DNA of 9,415 nt, from assembly GCA_021772705.1 (NCBI GenBank), contig JAJFLN010000128.1, positions 1-9,415 on the forward strand, given 5' to 3'. A program made the translations under genes and the position numbers. The notes under the pieces were generated by a model that did no database searches, was not told the DNA's origin, and saw only the letters and a program-made list of their open reading frames with translations. The stretch comes from Candidatus Cloacimonadota bacterium (lineage in GTDB: Bacteria > Muiribacteriota > UBA6191 > JACPRK01). Positions 1-6,091 of the stretch are shown piece by piece; position 1 is the stretch's first letter; each line of letters starts with the position of its first letter.

Positions 1-1202
1 AGATTCGCCTGCGGCCCCGATTCGTCAACGGCCTGCTCGGGACCGATCTGCCCGCCCAGAAGATGGCCCGGATACTGACCAGCCTCGGCATGGAGGTGGA
101 GGCTGACAGCGACGACGGCCCGGAGCCGGCGATGAGGGTCCGAGTGCCCACTTTCCGTCCCGACATCGAGACCGAAACAGACCTCTCGGAAGAGGTGGCC
201 CGGCTTCACGGCTACGACGAGATCGAGTCGTCCCCCCCCAGGATTCCCGCCCTCCCGACGGAGGAATCTCCCCTGCTGAAGCTGATCCATGACGTACGGG
301 ACTCCTTCGCCTCCTCCGGACTCTGCGAAACCATCAGTCTGAGCTTCACTCCTCCCGGCGCCGACGAGTCGGTCACGCTGAAGAAGCCCCTGACGGAGGA
401 CTCGGCAGCCCTGAGACAGAACCTGATCGACGGGCTGCTGGCGACGATGCAGTTCAACCTGCAGCGGCAGTCTCCCCCGCCGCGGCTCTTCGAGATCGGC
501 CGGGTCTTCCGCCAATCCCGGGAGGGCGAGAAGAGGACCCGATATGGCTTCGACAAGCTTCCCGTCCAGCCCTATCAGGCCGCATTCCTCGTCTCCGGCC
601 GATCCGGACCCGACTGGCGGGACGAGGGCCGAAACGTCGACTTCCACACCGCCCGAGGCGTCCTCGACGCCCTGGCCGCACAGCTGAAGATCCCGCTGGA
701 GATCGGCAAGGAGATACCCGAAGACCTGTCCCTCCCCTCCGCTGCTCACCCGGTCCGGCGAGCCGCAATCCGGAGTGGCGGGAAGTGCGTCGGTTTCGTT
801 GCCGAGATCTCTCCCGACGTCGCCTTCCTCAAGAAGTTCCCCCTGGCCGCCGCCTTCGCTCAGATCGACCTGGAAGCCCTGGCTTCCCGGCCCAGGAGAG
901 CGGTCAAGCTCGCCCCTCTGCCGGGCTACCCGAAGGCGGAGCGAGACCTGGCTTTCCTGCTGCCTGAGCAGGTCTCCTTCGAACAGGTGCGACAGGCCAT
1001 CGACACCGCTGGCGCGGCGAACCTGGAGTCCGTCGAGCTCTTCGATGTATTCACGGGAAAGAGCTTGCCTGAGGGTAAGAAGAGCGTCGCCTTCAATCTG
1101 GCCTTCCGGCATCCCGACCGGACCCTGAAAGACGATGAGGTGGAGGCCGCCGTCGGCTCCATCGTCAATCGAGTCAAGGAGCTCGGCGGCGAGCTCCGCT
1201 GA
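1..1202 (+). CDS. pheT: Phenylalanyl-tRNA synthetase beta subunit, 3' part (5' truncated by window edge)
   Basis: This is the beta subunit of the cytoplasmic alpha2beta2 enzyme that charges tRNA-Phe. The reading frame is open from position 3, so the ATG at 63 is internal and the true start lies outside the window. About 399 C-terminal residues are visible, roughly half the usual ~800. In order: the end of the B5 domain, with its opening RPRFVNGLLGTDLP and the later VPTFRPDIETETDLSEEVAR and LHGYDEI; the catalytic-like core with LRQNLIDGLL and RLFEIGRVFR; the stretch VDFHTARGVLDAL; and a C-terminal FDX-ACB domain beginning near LPGYPKAERDLAFLLP, which grips the anticodon stem of the tRNA. The stop is TGA at 1200-1202. 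holA starts 12 nt later on the same strand, so the two are probably co-transcribed. The family is clear; pheS is presumably upstream, off-window. Confidence 0.96.
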   Translation, partial: IRLRPRFVNGLLGTDLPAQKMARILTSLGMEVEADSDDGPEPAMRVRVPTFRPDIETETDLSEEVARLHGYDEIESSPPRIPALPTEESPLLKLIHDVRDSFASSGLCETISLSFTPPGADESVTLKKPLTEDSAALRQNLIDGLLATMQFNLQRQSPPPRLFEIGRVFRQSREGEKRTRYGFDKLPVQPYQAAFLVSGRSGPDWRDEGRNVDFHTARGVLDALAAQLKIPLEIGKEIPEDLSLPSAAHPVRRAAIRSGGKCVGFVAEISPDVAFLKKFPLAAAFAQIDLEALASRPRRAVKLAPLPGYPKAERDLAFLLPEQVSFEQVRQAIDTAGAANLESVELFDVFTGKSLPEGKKSVAFNLAFRHPDRTLKDDEVEAAVGSIVNRVKELGGELR

Positions 1203-1214
1203 CGCCCGCTACCC

Positions 1215-2363
1215 ATGGCACCAGCCCTGAAGTTCGCCGACCTGAAGGCCCGCCTGTCGACCGGGGGGACCTTACCTCCCCTGATCCTCCTCCTAGGTCC
1301 GGAGCGATTCTTCAAGGAAGAGGCCCTGGAGTTCATCGCCAAGAATCTACAGAAGAAGTCCGGTGGTGACCTGAACCGGATCAGCGTCGACGCCACCTCG
1401 TCTGACCTGGAAGCACTGCCGGCCACCCAGCTGTCCCCTTCTCTCTTCGGAGGTGAGAAGCTGATCCTGATCCGTGGGTTCGACAAGGTGAGAGCAGCGG
1501 ACAGGAAGACATTCCTCAGGACATTGGCGGAGTGCCATCTGGCGCCAAGTATCCACGTGGTCCTGCTATCGGAGGACATGAGGTCAGCTCCGGCGGATCT
1601 GAAGGGCTGCAGCCATCAGGCATATCTCTTCTATGTCCCCTGGAAGTCAGAGCTGATCGCCTGGATCGCCCAGCGGCTGACGGCCCGAAACGTCACGTGC
1701 AGCCGGACCGTACTGGACCTGCTCTATCGGCTTCACGGCAAGACCGTCCCCTGGAAGACCGACCTGGAGGTGGATGTCTTCGCCCTGGCCGGCTCGGTGG
1801 ATCGGCTGGCAAGGCACGCCACTGCGACGGGCGGGGGCAGCGTGAGCGAATCCGACGTGGAGCAGGTGCTGGGCCGCGTCGCTCCTCCCGACGTGTTTCA
1901 CCTGGTCGACCTGGCGGGACAGAGGCGGCGTCCCCAGGTAGTCAGGGCCACCCGGGTGTTCCTGCAGGATTCGGGGGAGAACGCCATCGGTCTGGTGGCG
2001 CTGCTGCTGGCCCGGTTCGAGAAGCTCATTCAGCTCCGTGCCGCGGCGACCGAGAGCCGGCGAGGAGTCTGGGAGAAAACTCTGCGGCAAGCACAGGAGA
2101 TCGATCGGGCCGTCCGGTTTCCTCAGAGGCGAGCGGCCATGGCCAACCTGGCCGAGCACCTCGAGAGCACCGGGGGTGAGCTGGCTCGTGTGGCGTCGGA
2201 GCTGAAGGAATACCAGCGGTCCGCCCTGATCCAGCAAGCAGATCGATACGAGCTGACGGACCTGAAACGACACTTCGGCGATCTGGTGCGGATCGACGCC
2301 CTGCTCAAGAGCGGCGGCGGTGATGACCGGGCCGAAGTCGAGGGGTTCATGGCCCGCCTGTAG
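1215..2363 (+). CDS. holA: DNA polymerase III delta subunit (clamp loader)
   Basis: A 382-aa protein, slightly longer than the family's usual ~340 aa. Delta is the wrench of the clamp loader: it binds the beta sliding clamp and opens it for loading onto primed DNA. The N-terminus LILLLGPERFFKEEALEFI matches the family pattern of a hydrophobic strand, a degenerate P-loop (delta does not hydrolyse ATP) and a helix with paired acidic residues. The middle fits the AAA+ lid, and the C-terminal collar helices end with RIDALLKSGGGDDRAEVEGF, the typical delta signature of 'Lxx(I/L)DxxLKxG...' near the end. The ATG at 1215 was chosen because the homology begins shortly after it. No good Shine-Dalgarno precedes it, so translation may be coupled to pheT 12 nt upstream. 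It faces the pilus ATPase gene convergently. Confidence 0.92.
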   Translation: MAPALKFADLKARLSTGGTLPPLILLLGPERFFKEEALEFIAKNLQKKSGGDLNRISVDATSSDLEALPATQLSPSLFGGEKLILIRGFDKVRAADRKTFLRTLAECHLAPSIHVVLLSEDMRSAPADLKGCSHQAYLFYVPWKSELIAWIAQRLTARNVTCSRTVLDLLYRLHGKTVPWKTDLEVDVFALAGSVDRLARHATATGGGSVSESDVEQVLGRVAPPDVFHLVDLAGQRRRPQVVRATRVFLQDSGENAIGLVALLLARFEKLIQLRAAATESRRGVWEKTLRQAQEIDRAVRFPQRRAAMANLAEHLESTGGELARVASELKEYQRSALIQQADRYELTDLKRHFGDLVRIDALLKSGGGDDRAEVEGFMARL

Positions 2364-2444
2364 AGCACTGCGCCGGGACACAGTCAACAACAGCCCTGCC
2401 AGGTCATGGAGCCCGGGGGGACAGATCGAGCAAGACGTTTCTCA

Positions 2445-2465
2445 ACTCATCGTCGTCGGACGAGT
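2445..2465. terminator. Weak stem-loop between convergent genes, possible bidirectional terminator
   Basis: The 166-bp gap between holA and the pilus ATPase gene contains actcatc-gtcgtcg-gacgagt, a 7-bp stem with one G-U pair and a 7-nt loop. It sits midway between two convergent genes, where a terminator would be expected. No U-tract follows on either strand, so intrinsic termination is doubtful and Rho may be used instead. I see no other gene or structure in 2364-2529. Confidence 0.2.
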
Positions 2466-2529
2466 AATGCACCTGTCTCCAGAAGCTCCTGAATTGCCAG
2501 CCCGATCTGCGCCGGAATGGCCCGGGAGA

Positions 2530-4281
2530 TCACTCGTGGTAGATCTTGATCAGATCGTCCAGGGGCGCGCTGCCGGCCAGTACCTTGGCCCGGCAGGAGT
2601 CATGAAGGGTCTGCATGCCCTCCTTGTTCGACTGCTCACGAATGTTGATCAAGCTGGCGTTGTCGATGATCAGCTGTCGTACCTCGTCGCTCATGAGCAT
2701 CACTTCGAAGATGGCTTCCCGGCCCATCACGCCCGTGCTGTTGCAAGCCTTGCAGCCTCGTCCGATGTAGAATGGGTAGTCCATGTACTGATCCAGATCC
2801 AGACCGGAAGCAATCAGCTCTTCCCGGGTGACGGACTGCCGTTCCTTGCACTCCTGGCAGACCCGGCGGACGAGCCGCTGAGCCACGATCACGTTGAGGG
2901 CCGCGGCGAAGAGGTAGTTGTCGATACCGATGTTCTGGAGACGGCCGATGGTGTCTACGGCCGTATTGGCGTGAATCGTAGCGAACACCAGGTGACCCGT
3001 AAGCGAGGCCTGGATGGCGATCTCGGCCGTCTCATAGTCCCGGATCTCACCGATCATGATCACGTCCGGGTCCTGCCGCAGAATGGACCTCAGAGCCTTG
3101 GCGAAAGTCAGGCTCCGTTCCGGGTCCGACTTGTTGATCCGCACCTGGGTCTGATGAATTCCAGCGAGCTTGTACTCCACCGGGTCTTCAACAGTGATGA
3201 TCTTCGTGTCCCGCTTGTTCAAGGTCGACAGAGAGCTGTAGAGCGTGGTGGTCTTGCCCGAACCGGTCGGCCCTGTGACGAGGACCCACCCGTAGGGACG
3301 GAACATGCCCTTCTGGTAGCGCATCAGGTCATTGGGATCGAAGCCGAGCTCCGAGAGCTTCAACTCCAGGCCGGAGGCTCCCAGGATCCGGATGACCACA
3401 TTCTGACCGTAGATCGACGGCAGGATGCTGACCCGGAAGTCGATGTTCTTACCCCGGAGCTTGACCTTGAACCCGCCGTCCTGTGCGATGGTGCGCTCCG
3501 TGATGTCTACGTCGGACAGGATCTTGATGCGGGAGAGAATGGCGTTGTAGTTCTTCCGGTCCACGTGGGAGCGGTCGTAGAGCAGACCGTCGATCCGGTA
3601 CCGGATCAAGACGTCTTTCACGGTCCCCTCGATGTGGATGTCCGTCGTCCTCTCCTGGATGGCCTGAAGCAGCAGCTTGTTCACGAACTGGACGATGGCG
3701 CCCTCGTTGGACTGCTTCTTGATCTGGTCCAGATCCACGCCGTCCAGACGCTCGTCGTCGTCGTCGACGGAGGCGACCTCCAGGTTCACCTGATCCAGAA
3801 CCTCGTCGATGTCGACGTCCTCGAGCATCTGCTCGGCGCTGGACCGATACTTGTTGATGATCTTCACGAGCTGCGCCTTCTGGGCCACGACGAACTTCAC
3901 ACTCAACCCGGTGATACGGGCGATGGTCTGGAAACCGGCAATGTTGGTTGGATCGTGGGTGACCAGTGTCAGGACGTTGTCTTCCAGGCGGACAGGCAGG
4001 ACGTGGTGGATGCTGATCAGATCGTCGCTCAGGATGTCGTAGTGCTCTTCCTTGGGCGTGAAGTTCGCCAGGTCGAAGTAGTTGACGCCGTACTGGAACG
4101 CCAGGGCCCGGGCCAGGACCTCTTCGGTGATGATCCCGGCCTCCACCCAGATCTCTCCCACCCGCTTCGACCGGTCTTCCCGCTGAATGGCCAGGGCCGA
4201 ATCGAGCTGCTGCGGCGTGATGAGACCCTTGGAGATCAGGATCTCGCCAATACGCTTCTTCTGGATGAATTCACTCGTCAT
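2530..4281 (-). CDS. Type IV pilus / type II secretion assembly ATPase (PilB/GspE family) with MshEN domain
   Basis: A 583-aa cytoplasmic hexameric motor ATPase that powers extension of a type IV pilus or a type II secretion pseudopilus. Residues 10-33 and 40-63 are two 24-residue MshEN motifs (R-I/V-G-E-I...G-L/I-I...L...AL..Q), the pattern known to bind cyclic di-GMP. Residues ~70-145 complete the T2SSE N-terminal fold; an acidic linker (DDDDERLDG, 173-181) follows. The ATPase core has Walker A GPTGSGKTT (337-345), the Asp-box region with VEDPVEY (364-370), the Walker B region DPDVIMIGEIRD (404-415) and the His box TGHLVFATIHANTA (428-441). A zinc-binding element lies at C475/C478 (CQEC) and C510/C513 (CKAC). 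All expected catalytic residues appear intact. The ATG is preceded by GCGAGG at good spacing. The gene is last in the operon, 18 nt after prepilin B. PilB, GspE and MshE cannot be separated by sequence alone, so no symbol is given. Confidence 0.95.
   Translation of the reverse strand: MTSEFIQKKRIGEILISKGLITPQQLDSALAIQREDRSKRVGEIWVEAGIITEEVLARALAFQYGVNYFDLANFTPKEEHYDILSDDLISIHHVLPVRLEDNVLTLVTHDPTNIAGFQTIARITGLSVKFVVAQKAQLVKIINKYRSSAEQMLEDVDIDEVLDQVNLEVASVDDDDERLDGVDLDQIKKQSNEGAIVQFVNKLLLQAIQERTTDIHIEGTVKDVLIRYRIDGLLYDRSHVDRKNYNAILSRIKILSDVDITERTIAQDGGFKVKLRGKNIDFRVSILPSIYGQNVVIRILGASGLELKLSELGFDPNDLMRYQKGMFRPYGWVLVTGPTGSGKTTTLYSSLSTLNKRDTKIITVEDPVEYKLAGIHQTQVRINKSDPERSLTFAKALRSILRQDPDVIMIGEIRDYETAEIAIQASLTGHLVFATIHANTAVDTIGRLQNIGIDNYLFAAALNVIVAQRLVRRVCQECKERQSVTREELIASGLDLDQYMDYPFYIGRGCKACNSTGVMGREAIFEVMLMSDEVRQLIIDNASLINIREQSNKEGMQTLHDSCRAKVLAGSAPLDDLIKIYHE
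4093..4254 (-). other. Tandem MshEN motifs (predicted c-di-GMP-binding site) in the ATPase
   Basis: Residues 10-33 (begins RIGEILISKGLIT, ends LAIQ) and 40-63 (begins RVGEIWVEAGIIT, ends LAFQ) align position by position: Arg, hydrophobic, Gly, two hydrophobics, Gly, two hydrophobics, Leu, Leu and Gln. They are separated by six residues. In characterised MshE-type ATPases this paired motif wraps c-di-GMP. The motif is visible here; ligand binding is inferred. Confidence 0.75.
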
Positions 4282-4299
4282 TGATACCTCGCAAGGGAT

Positions 4300-4995
4300 T
4301 CAGAATTCGTTCAGGGGCTGCCCCGATACAGCCAGGCCAGCCGAGGTGCTTCGAACATCATAGATCCCAGTGTACTGGACCTCCCTCACCAGTCCACTAC
4401 TGGGACAGATGAATTTCAGGGTTCGTGTCACCGTCAGGGCCTGCCAGGTCTTGATGTTCTTCACCGTCAGTTCCAGATGAGTCGGGTCCCGGGGAAACTG
4501 GTCCTCCGCAGGCACCGATTTGCCCAGGTCGTCTGTCAGGTCTGGCGCACCCAGATACCCCCGGTCCACCAGCTCCGCTAGAGTTCGCGGAAAGTACGGA
4601 CCGCCGTCCTCGTCCACGTTGCCGTCCAGGTCGTCGTCGTTGACGCCGTTTCCGCTTGTATCCCCCGCCGGATCTTCCCCCGAGACTCCATCCCGATCCA
4701 CGTCGGCGAAGATGTCGGGGATGCCTGTGGGCGGGGCGCAGGGATTGTCGAAGTCGAACTTGGTGGGCACCTCCGACCTGGCAAAGCTGCGAATGGCCTG
4801 TCGGATCCGGGACAGCCGATCCTTGAGGATCACCTCTGTCTGGCGGTCCCGGTAGGTCTGAGCCATGGGAACCGCCATCACTCCGATGATGGAGAAGATG
4901 ACCAGGGAGGCCAGCATCTCGACCATGGAGAAACCCCACCGGCGAGAGCCTGCCGGCGAGGATCGATCCCGTCTCTGTCCGTCCGGTGCCGTCAC
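4300..4995 (-). CDS. Type IV pilin-like prepilin B with Asp-rich EF-hand-like loops
   Basis: A 231-aa prepilin. A 21-residue basic leader ends in the class III cleavage site RRWG|FSMVE, with Glu at +5 of the mature protein (E26). A single hydrophobic helix follows (about 22-45), then an amphipathic extension (DRLSRIRQAIRSFARSE). The 210-aa mature protein would be inserted in the inner membrane, cut and N-methylated by a prepilin peptidase, and assembled into a filament. Two DxDxDGxxDE-type loops occur at 98-108 (DVDRDGVSGED, degenerate at the end) and 120-130 (DDDLDGNVDED). The later AELVDRGYLGAPDLTDDLGK resembles the 'L..L...GYL...P.D..G' stretch of GspG pseudopilins. C86 and C197 could form a disulfide. 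The start is GTG at 4995-4993, overlapping the prepilin A stop as GTGA with only a weak ribosome site, which suggests translational coupling. The exact role (major, minor or pseudopilin) is unknown. Confidence 0.85.
   Translation of the reverse strand: MTAPDGQRRDRSSPAGSRRWGFSMVEMLASLVIFSIIGVMAVPMAQTYRDRQTEVILKDRLSRIRQAIRSFARSEVPTKFDFDNPCAPPTGIPDIFADVDRDGVSGEDPAGDTSGNGVNDDDLDGNVDEDGGPYFPRTLAELVDRGYLGAPDLTDDLGKSVPAEDQFPRDPTHLELTVKNIKTWQALTVTRTLKFICPSSGLVREVQYTGIYDVRSTSAGLAVSGQPLNEF
4606..4704 (-). repeat. Two EF-hand-like Asp loops in prepilin B
   Basis: The segments at 4672-4704 (DVDRDGVSGED) and 4606-4638 (DDDLDGNVDED) share D-x-D-x-D-G followed by acidic residues. This is the oxygen-ligand spacing of Ca2+-binding loops in EF-hand, dockerin and thrombospondin type 3 families. 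The second copy is canonical. The first diverges after the glycine. Confidence 0.65.
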
Positions 4996-5858
4996 CAGTC
5001 CGAGTACCGGGTTCCGTCGCTGGACTCACTCGAGTTCCAGCTCCGGACGTCAATCACGTCCGGCGGGTCTTCGTCGGTCCTGCCGTCCCCGTCGTTGTCG
5101 ATGCCGTCCCTGGGGTCCTCGTCGATGTAGGGCTTGAAGCTGGTGGGATCCAGACCTACAGGGCTCACGCCGGCCGGTCTCAAGACCCGTGTGATCTCTC
5201 GAGGGCTCAGACCCGTCCGATCCGGTGGACCCAGGACGATGGAGGTGGGCGGCGAATCGGAGCCGGTATCGTAACCGGAATCGACCCAGTCGGCGTCGTT
5301 GTTGACCCGGGCCAGAATCACCCGCCAGCTCGACTCACCCGTGGTGGCGTCCACCGGAACCCGACCCCTCAGGATGCCCATTTTCTGGGTCAGGTCGTTG
5401 AGGTCCGTGGCGAAGGCCTCCTCGTCGATGAGGCCGTCCTCGTCGTCGTCGGCCCGGAACCGCGTGTCAAACAGGAGGTTCAGGAAACCATTCGCCAGCA
5501 AGACGGTCTGGCCCGCCCCGTCCACGTCGACCCCCCTGACGCTGTCCTCCACGCCGCGCAGACCCGGATAACCATCGGTGTTGAAGTCTCCCCGGGGGTC
5601 CTCGTCAATCTTGCCATCGTCATCGTCGTCGGCGTTGTTGCGAGGAAAGTCCCTGATGGCCATCCGGAAGATCAGCAGCGTTTCTCGCAGCGAGTTCTCC
5701 CGGTTGCGCCGATACAGGGAGCTGGCCACCGGTACGGCCGCGGAGGCCAGGATGGCAATCATGGCCACCACCGTCAGCAACTCGACAAAGGAGAAGCCCC
5801 TGCAACTTGGCAGAACAGCCTTCCGGCTCCAGACATCAGACTGGTTAGATCGTCGCAT
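4992..5858 (-). CDS. Type IV pilin-like prepilin A with three EF-hand-like Asp loops
   Basis: A 288-aa prepilin if translation starts at the ATG at 5858-5856. This gives a 21-residue leader (ending LPSCRG) before the cleavage site G|FSFVE with Glu at +5 (E26), the same leader length as prepilin B. The hydrophobic helix (FSFVELLTVVAMIAILASAA, 22-41) is a textbook type IV pilin N-terminus. The globular part is large and very acidic, with three near-identical loops: DDDDDGKIDED (77-87), DDDEDGLIDEE (137-147) and DNDGDGRTDED (254-264). No homology to a specific pilin subclass was recognised beyond the N-terminus. An in-frame ATG at 6056 would add 66 residues in front; it has an AGGA at good spacing but would bury the signal far from the N-terminus, so 5858 is preferred. 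It is the first gene of the prepilin A - prepilin B - ATPase operon. Confidence 0.85.
   Translation of the reverse strand: MRRSNQSDVWSRKAVLPSCRGFSFVELLTVVAMIAILASAAVPVASSLYRRNRENSLRETLLIFRMAIRDFPRNNADDDDDGKIDEDPRGDFNTDGYPGLRGVEDSVRGVDVDGAGQTVLLANGFLNLLFDTRFRADDDEDGLIDEEAFATDLNDLTQKMGILRGRVPVDATTGESSWRVILARVNNDADWVDSGYDTGSDSPPTSIVLGPPDRTGLSPREITRVLRPAGVSPVGLDPTSFKPYIDEDPRDGIDNDGDGRTDEDPPDVIDVRSWNSSESSDGTRYSDW
5067..5630 (-). repeat. Three EF-hand-like Asp loops in prepilin A
   Basis: Copies lie at 5598-5630, 5418-5450 and 5067-5099, each encoding 11 residues of the form DxDxDGxxDE(D/E). The DNA of the copies is also similar (GAC/GAT runs then GAGGAC or GACGAA). This would fit duplication of a short module, although the Asp and Glu codon choices alone produce some of the likeness. 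Ca2+ binding is inferred from spacing only. Confidence 0.65.
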
Positions 5859-5902
5859 CCCGACTGAACTTACTGGAATGGACCTCGTCGATGCAATGCG
5901 TC

Positions 5903-5949
5903 GGCCCAGGGCCTCGCTGATTCGGAACCAGAGAGGCCCCCTGTGGCCC
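5903..5949 (-). promoter_or_regulatory. Imperfect hairpin in the leader of the pilin operon
   Basis: The 233-bp gap between glnN and prepilin A contains an imperfect inverted repeat. ggcccagggcctc (5903-5915) pairs with gaggccccctgtggccc (5933-5949), allowing small bulges, around a 17-nt loop. It lies 45-91 nt upstream of the preferred prepilin A start. No U-tract follows on the minus strand, so it is more likely leader structure than a glnN terminator, or it may be chance in GC-rich DNA. No convincing -35/-10 pair was found in 5859-6091; the best is TTGCAT, 18 nt, TAAGTT near the start codon, which is weak. Confidence 0.25.
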
Positions 5950-6091
5950 AGGACCTTCTCGTGGCGAAGGGCAAGCGGATTGAAGCGAGACGACCGCCCC
6001 CCCGTGATTGAGGAGCGGCCGAGGATAGCCTGAAGATGGGATGCGAAACTGCGCATTTATTCCTGCGCGGCCCCTTACCGGTTGCGAAGGA

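Noticed and set aside
1647..2390. A 247-codon minus-strand open frame within holA
   Set aside because: It is antisense to holA, whose N- and C-terminal signatures are clear. No ribosome site or domain was seen.
2320..4284. A 654-codon open frame on the plus strand opposite the pilus ATPase gene
   Set aside because: It lies wholly antisense to a gene with intact ATPase motifs. Its translation is rich in Val, Asp, Leu and His, as expected from the complement of a GC-rich gene, and shows no domain. It is a shadow frame.
3755..5640. Repeated gtcgtcgtc / gtcctcgtc tracts on the plus strand, considered as a microsatellite or CRISPR-like array
   Set aside because: The repeats are irregularly spaced, in frame, and encode the Asp/Glu loops and acidic linker of three minus-strand genes. 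There is no constant repeat-spacer pattern.
4986..5867. A 293-codon plus-strand open frame opposite prepilin A
   Set aside because: The minus strand shows a textbook prepilin signal and repeated Asp loops. The plus frame is the complement of the GAC/GAG-rich codons and encodes low-information Val-rich sequence.
6051..6068. gcgca...tgcgc stem after the glnN stop as a terminator
   Set aside because: The stem is only 5 bp with an 8-nt loop and no U-tract. It may simply coincide with the alternative ATG at 6056.
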